Part shown: positions 10,714 to 24,059 of the stretch, piece after piece
How the letters are laid out: the number at the start of each line of letters is the position of its first letter
Numbering within the stretch: position 1 is the first letter of the stretch
Assembly (NCBI GenBank): GCA_030686995.1
Contig: CM060698.1
Location: forward strand, 140,077,106 to 140,141,105
DNA from: Artemisia argyi
Lineage: Eukaryota > Streptophyta > Magnoliopsida > Asterales > Asteraceae
Reading direction: 5' to 3'
Length of the DNA stretch: 64,000 nt
Made by a program: the position numbers and the translations under genes
Notes under the pieces: generated by a model
The model's database searches: none
What the model was told of the DNA's origin: nothing
The model's input: the letters and a program-made list of their open reading frames with translations, nothing else

Positions 10714-10963
10714 GCTTAAGGAAATAGGGAGCTGTGTTTTGCAAGTTTTGACTTGCAACAAATGAGGTAGGTAACTATTAAATATGAGTAATAAATGAGA
10801 CACAAATAAATCAACCCATTAATCAAAGGCTACTACCACTTGTGACCATGGTGACACATATAAAACGTTACAATTAAAAAATTGCATATATAATTAGGAT
10901 TTTAAAAAATACATAATAAATTTAAAACATTGCATAAGTGTAACATAAAAATTACATAAAACT
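10714..10963. other. Spacer between MULE genes 6 and 7
   Basis: AT-rich, no gene seen. It should contain the promoter of gene 6 and the 3' end of gene 7, both on the minus strand. Confidence 0.3.
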
Positions 10964-11262
10964 TCAGTTGTAATCCGGGTGATCCCATATCTGAGAGTTG
11001 TTGTAAAGGTAACCGTTGTCGTAAGTAGCAATGCTCGCAAACTTATCGGCTTCTAACCGTCGTCGATGATGGCTTTCCTCTCGGCTGAGATATCTTGGCA
11101 CGCTGTGTATTGTTCTCTAAGTTGGTTTTTAACTTTTTTGGCAAGGTCAAACTGTTTGATCACTTCGATGATAGCATTCTGGCGATCCGCGTCGCCTTTG
11201 TCGGTCTGTTTCTTGATGTATGTTTGCAATTCTTCGACTGTGTGGGGAAGTTTGCAAGCCAT
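10964..11262 (-). pseudogene. Small helical protein with one-base frameshift (MULE gene 7)
   Basis: The frame begins MACKLPHTVEELQTYIKKQT at 11262 and is open for 69 residues. A one-base shift at the T run 11074-11076 restores a tail that continues with HHRRRLEADKFASIA and ends QIWDHPDYN at a TGA (10964-10966), giving ~100 residues. The N-terminal two thirds are strongly charged and predicted helical, possibly a coiled coil. The C-terminus is Tyr/Asn/Asp-rich. No known family. The start context is duplicated ~100 bp upstream at 11351-11367 (AAGTTTGCAAGCCAT), immediately before the TA microsatellite. Confidence 0.45.
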
Positions 11263-11365
11263 TTATGTTTTGAATTGTTGTTTGCAGTGTGTTTGAATTT
11301 GTGGATGCCAAAATTGTGTTTGATGGTGGTATTTATAGGAAGTCAAATTGGTAAGTTTGCAAGCC

Positions 11366-11367
<2 letters not shown>

Positions 11368-11434
<67 letters not shown>
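11368..11434. repeat. (TA)n microsatellite
   Basis: About 33 uninterrupted TA units directly after a second copy of the gene 7 start region. Confidence 0.95.
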
Positions 11435-11436
<2 letters not shown>

Positions 11437-11833
11437 CTTACTTTCAAATGGTAACAAACAAGTACAACCACATGTTGACTTGTTTGCTGCATTTGACTTT
11501 ACTTAGTGAAACCCCGTTTTTATAAATAATGGTGAATCTTACCCATTTTGTTACCCATCAAGCACATAAGTAGTTTTGGTTGACAAAATGTATAAGTCAA
11601 ACAGGTCACAAACCATCTAAAGTAGCCACACAAGTTGACTTATATAAGTTTGCCTTTAAAAGGACTTAGAAAATTGCCACATATGTGGACTTGAATGTCT
11701 GCCTATAGAAGGACTTAGATGAGTGCTATAGATGTGGACTTTGAAGTTTGCCACTTATGTGGACTTTGAATTACAGACATTTCATAACAACCATAGTACT
11801 AAAACTCAAATTTGTCCTGAATTTAAAACATGG
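11435..11833. other. Spacer with degenerate tandem TGTGGACTTGAA units
   Basis: No gene. 11635-11775 contains several imperfect copies of a ~40-bp unit built on (TA)TGTGGACTT and GCCT(A/T)TA(A/G)AAGGACTTAGA. Confidence 0.5.
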
Positions 11834-14800
11834 CTAAAGGATAGCCCATTCACTGTCATTGACTTGGCTGGATTGAGTTGGAATAGGAGCAGATACTCCT
11901 TGGAAACTTGAACTAGGACCAGCTTGAGACGCACGAGATACTCCTTGCATAGTTGACCTCTGACCACCTTCAACAGCTACATCTCCATATTGGACAGCTG
12001 AACTAGGACCAGCTTGAGCAGACCCATTACCCTTAGCTTGCCGAGCTCTAGCTTTGTTGAAACCTACATAAGAAAACAGGTTATAAAAAAGTACCAAATA
12101 TAAAACAATCAAAAAACATAACTATGAAAGTCTAATAATTACCTTTTCTAGGAGGTTGACCTTGTCATTTGCATGTAGTCTTGTTGTGTCCAGCGTTACC
12201 GCAGAGTCTGCAAGTAATAACTCTCCCTCTTTTGGTCAGTTTTCCAGAATCTACACAGGGTGCATCCTCATACTTAGACCTTCTTCTCTTCTTCTTTGGT
12301 CTTCCAACCTGGACATGATGCTTTGGTGGCAAGAGCTCTGTAGCATGGGTGGTCTTCTCCCAGTAGTTGCTGCCTTTAATTGGTTCCACTAAGTGAGAGT
12401 ATACTTCCTTCCATGTGGACAACCAATAACAGCTACGTACCCAAGACTCAGGAGGTCCAACTTGAATGCCATTGAGTCCCATATTCCAACAGGCTGCAAC
12501 AGCATGCTTACAAGGTATCCCTGTCAATTCCCATTTCCTGCATGTACATACCTTATCCTGTACATTCACAACACACTAATCACCCCATGCCCCTGTTACC
12601 TGATACTTAACTCCTCCATTCCATATCACCCGCAACGATTCAGCCTCGCTCTTAATCTTTCCCAATATTTTAGTTGCAGATGGGGTTAGAGGCCCATCAA
12701 TTTTGTCAATTATACCTTGTACATCTACTATTCTCTTCATGCAGTATTCTCTGATGTACTCTAAAAGTGTAATGACTGGCTTGTCCCTTGCTGGAGCTAT
12801 TTTACCATTAAACACCTCACAAATGTTGTTGATCAATAAATTTGTAACTGGTCTACCTATAGCACAAAAATATGAAACACTTAAATGATATACATGTCTA
12901 CTATTGAACCATTTTTTTTATGTTGAAAACAAACAAACAATTACCAGAAAAATGAGATCTTGCCCAATGTTCAGCTGCTATCTTGCTCAACCATTCGTGT
13001 GCTTCCTTCTTCATAGCCTTCAAATGTTCCATACACTTTTCAAAACCAGACAGGGTTGTAACAGATGCACATCTCCACAAAGCTTCCTTATATTCCAAGC
13101 CACTAAACTGCTGCCTCATATTTTCATGAATGTGCCTCAAGCAAAATACGTGTTCTGCATTAGGGAAGATAGATTTTAAGGCTGGAATGAGTCCCTGCAT
13201 AAACCAACAAAGTTTGCAAAATAATAATTTATATTTTGTTGGTTATTAAAGAATTCAACTAGAGGACCATCATTTACTAACCTTTTGTCTATCACTCATG
13301 AATGTGAAGTTAGATCTAGGGCCTAGATCTATGTCATCACCCAAGCACATTAAGAACCAAGACCATGAACTCTTAATTTCAGCTTCCACCAAGGCATAAG
13401 CCAATGGGTAAATCCCATTGTTAGGATCAAGTCCAACAGCCACCAACACTTAGCCTGGATAAGGACCTTTCATGAAACAACCATCTAGCTCCAACAATTC
13501 TCTTTTGCAAGCCTTGAAGCCTTCCTTCAACAGTCCCAAACAAACATATATTCTTTTAAACACCCTTCTAGACTCACTAGTATTAGCAGAATCTCTATCA
13601 ATTCCAAGCTTCACAGTCGTATTAGGGTTTGTAGATAGCAATTCACCAATATAGTCCCTAAGCATCATATACTGCAGGTTGTGATCACCTGAAACATCTT
13701 TTTCTGCTTTAGCTTTGGCCCTGAATCCTTTTGTCATAGAAACCTGAAGATGTAATTCACGCTGGAGCTGGTCTTGAACTGCCTTTTTCCTGGGATCTCT
13801 GGATTAACCTTAACTAGGTCATAGATCTTGTTTGCCAAATATTTATAAGTGCAGTGTTTGATTTCCCTTGATTAAAGGCAAGTGTGTTTGTCTCTGTGTG
13901 TCTTTACTATCCAGTTTTGACTAACTATGTCTTTGCCTACATACAAGACCCAGGGGCATTCATCATCAACATCATCAGAAGTTCCTACATTGTTTCTCTT
14001 TCTTTTACTCCCTCTACCTATGGGCCACTTGATCCACTAGGCCCAACACCTGTATCTACAGTTGGGCCTGTTGATCCACTTAAGACTGACTCTGTAAAGA
14101 CAGGAATTTGGTTATTACATACAGCTCTTATCCTAATATCATCATTCTTGACCAACTTCAAATTTCTCCTGCTCTCAACTGCATGCATGTATACTCTTTC
14201 CTTCACCTCTTCTGGGGTTGCAAACTCTTGTCCAGTGAAAAAATAATACTTCATAATAGGATTCTCTGACATGTCAACTCCAATTGCTCTTCTTATTTCC
14301 CTTAACTGTTTCTTAACAGCAGAATCTGGTTCACCATCAGAACCTGATTGACTCTCGAAACCTTCAACACTAACAGCTTCTACTCCACCTACAACCTCTC
14401 CAACTAAACTGCTATTGCCAATGCTGTCATAAGCTTTATTCCCTGTTAGTCTATAATTATTTACTTGATCACCACTGTTGTTGCCAATACTGACAGAAGG
14501 ATTATCCCTTGCTAGATGAACACCGTTTACTTGTGCAGGAGGCTCAACTCCAGTGTGTCCTTCATCATTTATAACTGCAGCCTCTCCTTCATCACCTGAA
14601 CCTGCATTGTCACTTGACCCTCCTTCATAATCACTATCATTGACATTATGAATGTCATCCTCCTCATCCTCTAGTGGCCCGACACCATTACCATGCTGAA
14701 CCTCACCCTCTAGTGCCTCTTGCCTGTTATCCTATTGACCCTCACCTGTATGTGTTTGGGGATCATCTAGGCCAAAAACAGGCAACCCTACATTTAAGTC

Positions 14801-15710
14801 CAGGTCAGCAACACCAAAATGTTCATCAGGACTTAATCCACTAGTGGTGTCGACATTCATGGCATCCAAATAACTAAATGAAAGAGGCATATCTAACTCA
14901 TTGTCATCAAAGTCCATCATCCTAACTATATCAACAAGTTTTTTTGCCACAATCTCCTTACAAGCAGGTACAACTGGGGTGAAACTTAAATTTAAACTTC
15001 CAAATTGTGAATCAATCTGGGGAAGGTCATTGTTTTGATTTTCACCACATTCACTTAAAGTCAGTTATGTAAAAGGAGTACCTTGAGTTGAGTTGGCTGG
15101 AAGTGGAACACTATCAATATTATCAGGCCATGTCAGGGCCAACAGTTGAGGAGGTTTAGTTACCTTAGAGGCTCTAGGTGGACTAGACACAAGTTCCTCT
15201 ATTACTACCCTTATTTTACCAGTGACCCTAGAACAACCGTGCTCTATGTACACTTCTATCAACTTGAAACCACCTACTAGATAACCCAAACATCTGACAT
15301 CATCATCAGATGACAGGAGAAACAGTCCGTGGTCTAAAGTACTCATAGGACTAAGATAGTGGTAAAACAGAGGCTCTTTATGACCTGTGTAGCCCAACTG
15401 AAGCACCATCTCGTGCAGATCAAAGACTGAGAATACATCAATATCTACCATGTCAAATATGTCTTCAGTACCACCAACGTATTCCATGTTAGGGAAACGT
15501 ATAAATGTCCGACCATGATGTATTCGAATGGTGAATAAATTGCGATGAAATTCTGCAATATAAACTCAATTACTTAGTACCTAAACATATATAAACACAA
15601 GCTAACAGCAAAATAAGCTCAAATCAACTGGACTTAAACTCATTACCGTAGTCATTCTCACATTGCGCCTCCAACTCATCTGTAGGGACTGTCACTCCTC
15701 TTTTGCGCAT
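11834..15710 (-). pseudogene. MuDR-type (mudrA-like) transposase pseudogene
   Basis: Five exons on the minus strand: 15647-15710, 13282-15552, 12945-13194, 12143-12856 and 11834-12063, all with GT-AG introns of 79-94 bp. Domains in order: PB1-like N-terminal domain (TIRIHHGRTF to ~15200); an acidic linker; the MuDR DNA-binding domain (RRNLKLVKNDDIRIRAVC, then CPWVLYVGKD); the MULE DDE region (LDGCFMKGP, VGLDPNNGIYPLAYA, SDRQK across an intron, INNICEVFN); a SWIM finger (CTCRKWELTGIPCKHA); and a CCHC knuckle (CRLCGNAGHNKTTC). It is disrupted by in-frame stops at 15065-15067, 14732-14734, 13872-13874, 13450-13452, 12576-12578 and 12165-12167, and by one-base losses in runs at 14022-14024 and 13794-13798. 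Five of the six stops fall where the family has, or is compatible with, glutamine. Not functional as it stands. Confidence 0.9.
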
Positions 15711-16045
15711 CTTCCACATTGGTGCGGACATTGTTCGGGATGATTTTTGATACTTTTGTGATTTTGACGTTGATGTGATTGGGCGGGAAAGTTTTTTGCA
15801 GGCGTATCTTGGAAAACGAAGGCTTCATGAAAAAGTGAATAGAACCTTCTTTATAGCAAACTTTTAGGGACGATTGGCGCAAATCACTGTACCAAATAAT
15901 CTTGCAGCTATCTTTTAGGGACCAATGGCGATAATTACTGTTGGAGGTGTTTTGGTGTGAAATGACTAAACTAGCCATGGTAGACACGCCAGCTAACGCT
16001 GCAACACAACGTCCGTTTCTCAAAAGGACCAACCGCGCCAATATC

Positions 16046-16139
16046 GACAAGTTCAGGGATGAAAATGAAAAAAAAAAAGTTTAAGGACGATTCACGAGAA
16101 TCTTGACAAGTTTAGGGACGAACGGTGAAATTTTGTCTT
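16046..16139 (-). repeat. MULE right terminal inverted repeat
   Basis: Inverted match to 153-245. The transposase start codon is ~340 bp inside it, so the TIR and adjacent DNA probably served as its promoter, as in MuDR. Confidence 0.85.
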
Positions 16140-16988
16140 TTTTTAATTTATTGTTGGAGAAATGCTACATTTATGATTTTAAACAGGTTTTTAAAAGCGA
16201 ACCGGAGATTGAATCGATTTTTCTTCAGGTTTTCGGTTCAACCGGTCACTTCGGTCCGGTTATCAGAGGACTTATGATACATTTGTCACTACAATACAAC
16301 ATTGATGTGACATAATACTTAACATTTGCGAGAGCTTCTTGTTAATGACAAAGTGACATACTTATTTACCTAATAAATGATTTACACATCAATTTAATCG
16401 CAACTAATGCGGGCTCAATGATAAAGCTACTAAAATCATCGTTTAAGGCATCCGAATTTTTAAGTCTCCCAATTTTATTAGGCACCATTGTGTATAAAGT
16501 CGTCAAATATATTCTTTAGACCTAAAGACTATTAGAAACTAAGTTCATCACTTTAGTTTAATAACAAGGACCAAGAACAACGTCTTTCAGGCTAATGGAA
16601 AACAATGGACTAAGTTCATTTTAGTAATTTTTAAGCCCCAAATACCTGATACAAGTTAGGATTTGAGGCAACATATGTTTTTATCTTTATTCTATAGGCC
16701 AACAGAGTACACACCATTAGATACCAAGTCCATTATTTTAGTATTATAAAAAGGACCAAGATCGTCTTTTAGGGTAATGAAAAAACATAAATTAAGCTCA
16801 TATCAGTAATCTAAATCTTAAAGACTAGTAGATAGGATGGTAAATGAACTAAAATTTTGAAGATGTGTTTGTGAACTGTTTAAAGGATGATAGACTTTCT
16901 TATATTTTATGCTCTTTTGATCATGTATTTTTGTATCTTTTGATTAATGTATTAATAAATGAAAACGAAAAAACTTTTTTATTATCTA
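16140..16988. other. Intergenic DNA, no gene seen
   Basis: AT-rich sequence. 16490-16850 has loose internal repeats (TTAGACC/AGGACCAAGA...CGTCTTT). Nothing coding is supported. Confidence 0.4.
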
Positions 16989-17966
16989 CAGGGACGGAGC
17001 CAGAAAGAAATATGACCGGGTGCACAAATTCTTTTTAACTATAATATAATAGAGTTAAAAAGTGGATTAAAACGAAGATTTCATTAAAACGATAAATAAA
17101 TGAACATATTACCTTCTAATTAGTGGTTCTACGATCTCACATAGCAAAAAAAACACTTACGTGCACCCTCACGTTTAATATTAATAAGTTCTTCTTTCTT
17201 TATAGCACAAGTTAAAGCGCCATTAAAATAATCATCACTCATCCGATTATGCAAATCAGTTTTAATGAGCTTCATTTTAGAAGAACATCTTTCAACCATA
17301 GCGGTAGCAACAGGCAAGACTAAAACCAACTTCATTTAAGCATTACTTTTCATATATATTGTAAATACGACAACAATAAAAATGCCCCATGACAACACAA
17401 TTGGGGTACTATTCATATTCTAATATATTGTTGACTATCACTTAAACTTGTTATCCCTATTTGTCTTAATAGAAATTGCATAGTTATTCACTTATTTTTA
17501 TTTCCCTAAGCCCTTATTGATGATGATAAACTATACGGAACCAACAAATTAGTCAATATTTTATACAACAAATCAAAACATGAAAACATTAAAAGACATA
17601 ATAAACAAATGAAAGTATATGTTACGACTTACGAACCTGTTTTATCTTTGTGGTGTTGGTTCAATTTTAGATTTTGTAAATTTTTAGGATGATGAATAAA
17701 CTTGTTCTATTAGAAAACCTATTTGATGGGCTTTTGTGCTTTAATTTATTAAACTTGTTTTATCTTTGGGCTTTTACAAAATTTTATATTTATTTTTTAT
17801 TTGTAAGTATACGAACTAAATAATACTAGAGACACATTTTAATGCACCGGGTGCATTTAAAATACATTTTAGGAAAAATCGATAATTTTTTCAAAAATTA
17901 ACACTATATCGAAAAAATCCATAGGGTGCACGTGTACCCGCGGGCACCCTCTTGGCTCCGTCCCTG
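16989..17966. mobile_element. Deleted hAT transposon
   Basis: The ends are CAGGGACGGAGCCA and its inverted complement TGGCTCCGTCCCTG, with the exact 8-bp target duplication ATTATCTA (16981-16988, 17967-17974). It is 978 bp and retains only the transposase C-terminus, so it is an internal-deletion derivative of an autonomous hAT. Confidence 0.93.
17129..17335 (-). pseudogene. hAT transposase C-terminal dimerisation fragment
   Basis: The frame encodes LVLPVATAMVERCSSKMKLI followed by KTDLHNRMSDDYFNGALTC, which is the conserved C-terminal dimerisation segment of hAT transposases (typically LPVATATVERxFSAMKxIKT). The rest of the enzyme is absent from the element. The remaining ~68 codons lack any catalytic residue. 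Confidence 0.85.
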
Positions 17967-17974
17967 ATTATCTA

Positions 17975-18594
17975 ATGAACATGAGCAATATTTCTTTCGC
18001 TTAATTGTTTAAGTATTCGTCTAGGGTCTGTCCGGTTAAATGTTCACAAACGAACACGTACAAGTCCACTCGTGTTGTTCAATGCATCGTCTTAGCCTTT
18101 ACTTCTGGATCATCGAAACAACAACGTCTGGTTTCTCTATTTGTAATTTTGTTATTTAATCATCATTTAGTTCTTAATTTACTAAGTGTTCTTGGTTTTC
18201 TAATTAGATGTTATAACAATCTGGTCACTTTTACTAAAAATATAACAAATAATCGGAAAAAGCCCGTTTTTGAACTTTGCTTTAGGGCTCGATAAGGCTT
18301 GAGCCGCCTCTAGTCACAACATGAGTAATTCCTCATAATTATTTCTCTTACACTATAACTAATGCACATTGCTTGTCAACTAATATGAACGTCGATAAAT
18401 AGATTAAGCAAACATAATACAATAAAACTAGTGAATTTTACTTCTCACATATATTTGTGAGATTTTTTTGTAACACTTTTATGAGTCTAGCATATCTTTT
18501 GATTTTATGCATGGGATAAGTTATTTCTCTTTTCAACTATTATCATGTTACTTTTATTTCACAATAACTAGTAATATTTTTCTTTACTAAACTA
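17975..18594. other. Intergenic DNA, no gene seen
   Basis: AT-rich DNA with one 96-codon frame (18005-18295) that has no recognisable motif and biased low-complexity composition. Not called as a gene. Confidence 0.4.
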
Positions 18595-19166
18595 CAGTAA
18601 AACCTCTATAAATTAATAGTGTTGAGACCAAGATATTTTATTAATTTAGCGAAATATTATTATATCGATAAATTAATAATTTATTAATTTAAAGAGGTTT
18701 TATTTGTGACTTTTAAATTTTCAAGTCAAATATATACTAGTTACAATGTATACTAGTTAGAGATGAAAAATAAATTAAGAAAACAAGTATCAATGTATAC
18801 TAGTTAAAGATGAAAAATAAATTACAATATATACTAGTTATAGATGAAAAATAAATTAGAAAAACGAGTTCCAATATGTACAAATTACAGTGTATACTAG
18901 TTAGATATGAAAAATAAATTACAATGTATACTAATTAGAGATGAAAAATAAATTATCACATGTATATTATGAAATTTTTTAGTAATTATTAATTTATTAT
19001 TTTGTTGGAACCAACATATATACACTGAGGTTTCAAAAAAATTATTATCTTATTATTTTATCGATTGGGGTTCAAATTTGTACTGGTCCCAAGTTGGGAC
19101 CGGGCAAATTATTAATTTTATCGAGGTTATTAATTTATCGAGTATTAATTTATAGAGGTTTTACTA
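18595..19166. mobile_element. pogo/Emigrant-type MITE
   Basis: The left terminus CAGTAAAACCTCTATAAATT is inverted at the right end (AATTTATAGAGGTTTTACTA, one terminal mismatch), with TA target duplications at 18593-18594 and 19167-19168. This terminus matches my memory of Arabidopsis Emigrant/Lemi1 elements (Tc1/mariner superfamily, pogo branch). The interior holds tandem ~35-bp units (see separate entry). No coding capacity. Confidence 0.8.
18730..18960. repeat. Tandem ~35-bp repeat inside the MITE
   Basis: Several imperfect copies of TATACTAGTTAGAGATGAAA followed by AATAAATTA, in a head-to-tail row. Confidence 0.8.
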
Positions 19167-19168
19167 TA

Positions 19169-22103
<2,935 letters not shown>

Positions 22104-23368
22104 GATGGGTTAAAACAAATTGTGGTGGAAGTAAGTAGAGTTTTTAAAAGGAACGAGGGTGTGAAGAACATGTTTAAAAATGAATGATAGAGGATGAAGT
22201 AAGCTAGGAAGAAGAAGTTGGTTCAAATGCAACTATTTTTTTTTATAATACGATTTCCGTGACAATAACTTAATTTATAGATGGTGGTAATTTTAATTTG
22301 GAATAGCTTCGAATAATAGCTAACTCCTTCATATAAGAAGACCAAGTTAAGCATCAAATATTATATCTTTAATCGTTCAAACACTATATAAAGAATCAAT
22401 GATAACCAACTCGATCTTCATATTACAACTTAGACAACCATAATCAAAGTAGATATTTATGCAATCATAAACATCCAAAGCTAGGTTGACAAGTTTATGG
22501 AGTCTTCTCAAATGATATCATGAAATTATTATGTTGCTTTGTTAATATGATAAGATGTTTGAAGAGTGTGAATGGGTATATATAACATTATGACTTGTTG
22601 CCATATTAATCAGCTATGGTAAAGTCACATAATTGCAATTAGGATTTCTAGCAAAGAGTACGAGATTATTGACCAAGTTTTGAATTTATATTGGTGGTTA
22701 TATAAAAACTTTTTTTTTTTTTGCATTGATATCACCAGGTTTTATGATATAAAGTGTTTTTATTTAGTATTTATTAATCAAATGTTCTTTTTCATGATAT
22801 TAAAAGTCCTTTAATATGTTGTAAGCCAAGCAAATATAATTGTACTCCTTAAATTTCAAAATCTTGTTATATTTAGTAAATGTGTAAGCTGAATTGTTTA
22901 AGACTTCCATCTTTAAAAAGTCTCAAATGCTTTATTATGTACTATAGATGTGAGACAAAAGTTGAGACAAACTTACAACCATCTAACTAAATCCTCACAA
23001 TTTTTAAAGAAAAATAAATAGTTTTTGCATTTAAAAGTAAGGGTGTATTTTTCAATTACAACAACAACATACCCAATTTTGCCAGGGTGGGGTATGAGGG
23101 TGGTAGAATGTAGACAGTTCCTACCCCTACTCCAGGATAAACCCGGGAGTAAGGAGACAACTTCCAGGAATACCTCCAGAAAGTATGTGCAGTGAGAGTG
23201 CTCAGAAAAAAAATGCATGTTTGAAAGAGAGCAATAACAAGAATAAGCGAACAAAAGACGAAAAGAAAAACAAGCATACAAAGCAGATAGGCATAAAACC
23301 ATCAAAAGAACCGCAACAAACCCAAAATAGGAAGGAAAAAAAAAAAACAAAAAAAAAACAAAAAAAAA

Positions 23369-23402
<34 letters not shown>

Positions 23403-24059
23403 CAAAAAAACAAAACGATCACATAAACATAAAAAAGCAAACGCAGCTAGAAACCTAGAAAGTAGACAAGATAAAGCGCTACAGAGACAGGGGGACAAAA
23501 GCAAAGCAAATAAGAACAAAAGCATACATGCAAAAGCAAAAAGAGCAAGAGCACCAAGAAAAACGCAAGGGAACGCTATAAGACCTATAACTAAGGCAAA
23601 GAAAATGGGGCAAAAGGTAAACAAGACCAAGGCTAAAGCAGCAACAATCTAAGTAGTACAAGGCAATGGGGCCTAAATTTCGCTAGTATGCGACAAAGCT
23701 TAGTAATACTTGTTAGTGCAAATATGACGATATTTAATCTATACAGTCTCGTTTGTTTTGATTGATGACAAACAATGTAACTTGTAATAAATAACGTAAA
23801 CTGTACAAGTTACTCGTAATCATATTTTGTCTCAACATACATTCAACATCTCTCAATGCCTCAAGTCGTTGTATGCTACAGCACAAATTCGTACATGTTT
23901 GTTATGTTACGTTATGATCAAACTCCTAATAAACCATTAAACACATCCAGTAAAATAGTTTACATAAAGCCAAAACCATTTTTATAAAACACTTATAAGT
24001 AACTTTTAATCTTTTATTACTTACACTTTCGTAAAAATACATAATTAAATAAAAACATG
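22104..24059. other. Gene-free DNA with low-complexity tracts
   Basis: No supported gene. The long overlapping frames near 23000-23660 arise from A/G-rich sequence (about 23195-23660) and a short (TA)n run (about 23371-23402), and have Lys/Asn or Phe/Leu-biased products. 23055-23165 carries a dispersed repeat (see separate entry). Confidence 0.5.
23055..23165. repeat. Dispersed SINE/retroposon-like repeat
   Basis: ACAACAACAACATACCCAAT then GGTGGGGTATGAGGGTGGTA and GTAGACAGTTCCTACCCCTA. The middle and 3' portion is related to 38535-38630 in this window and resembles short retroposon families of other asterids. No clear pol III A/B boxes were identified. Confidence 0.35.

Larger units (their letters stand above)
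153..16139. mobile_element. Large Mutator-like element (MULE) with accessory genes
   Basis: Both ends carry the same ~93-bp inverted terminus beginning AAGACAAAATTTCACCGTTC, with only a few differences. Inside the right terminus a MuDR-type transposase gene runs leftwards, and inside the left terminus a GRF zinc-finger gene runs rightwards, so both are transcribed inward from the TIRs, as in maize MuDR. Five further small reading frames lie between. The element was enlarged by a 1132-bp hAT insertion (3295-4426) and probably by ~3.8 kb of repeat DNA (about 5440-9200), so its original size was nearer 11 kb. The transposase is broken, so the copy could move only if a related enzyme acts on it. 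The expected 9-11 bp target duplication is not visible in the T-rich flanks. Confidence 0.85.

Noticed and set aside
11834..15710. Alternative genetic code or stop readthrough because most stops replace glutamine
   Set aside because: Nearby intact genes use TAA/TAG/TGA as ordinary stops, and the same gene also has frameshifts. C-to-T decay of a silenced element explains it.
139..16150. Target-site duplication for the large MULE
   Set aside because: Both flanks are T/A-rich (TATTTATTTTTTT and TTTTTAATTTATT) and no convincing 9-11 bp match could be fixed.
23055..23165. A definite tRNA-derived SINE
   Set aside because: No A/B boxes, tail or target duplication could be shown; kept only as a dispersed repeat.
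22973..23661. Overlapping long frames on both strands (up to 155 codons)
   Set aside because: They arise from A/G-rich and TA repeats, with biased composition and no motif.
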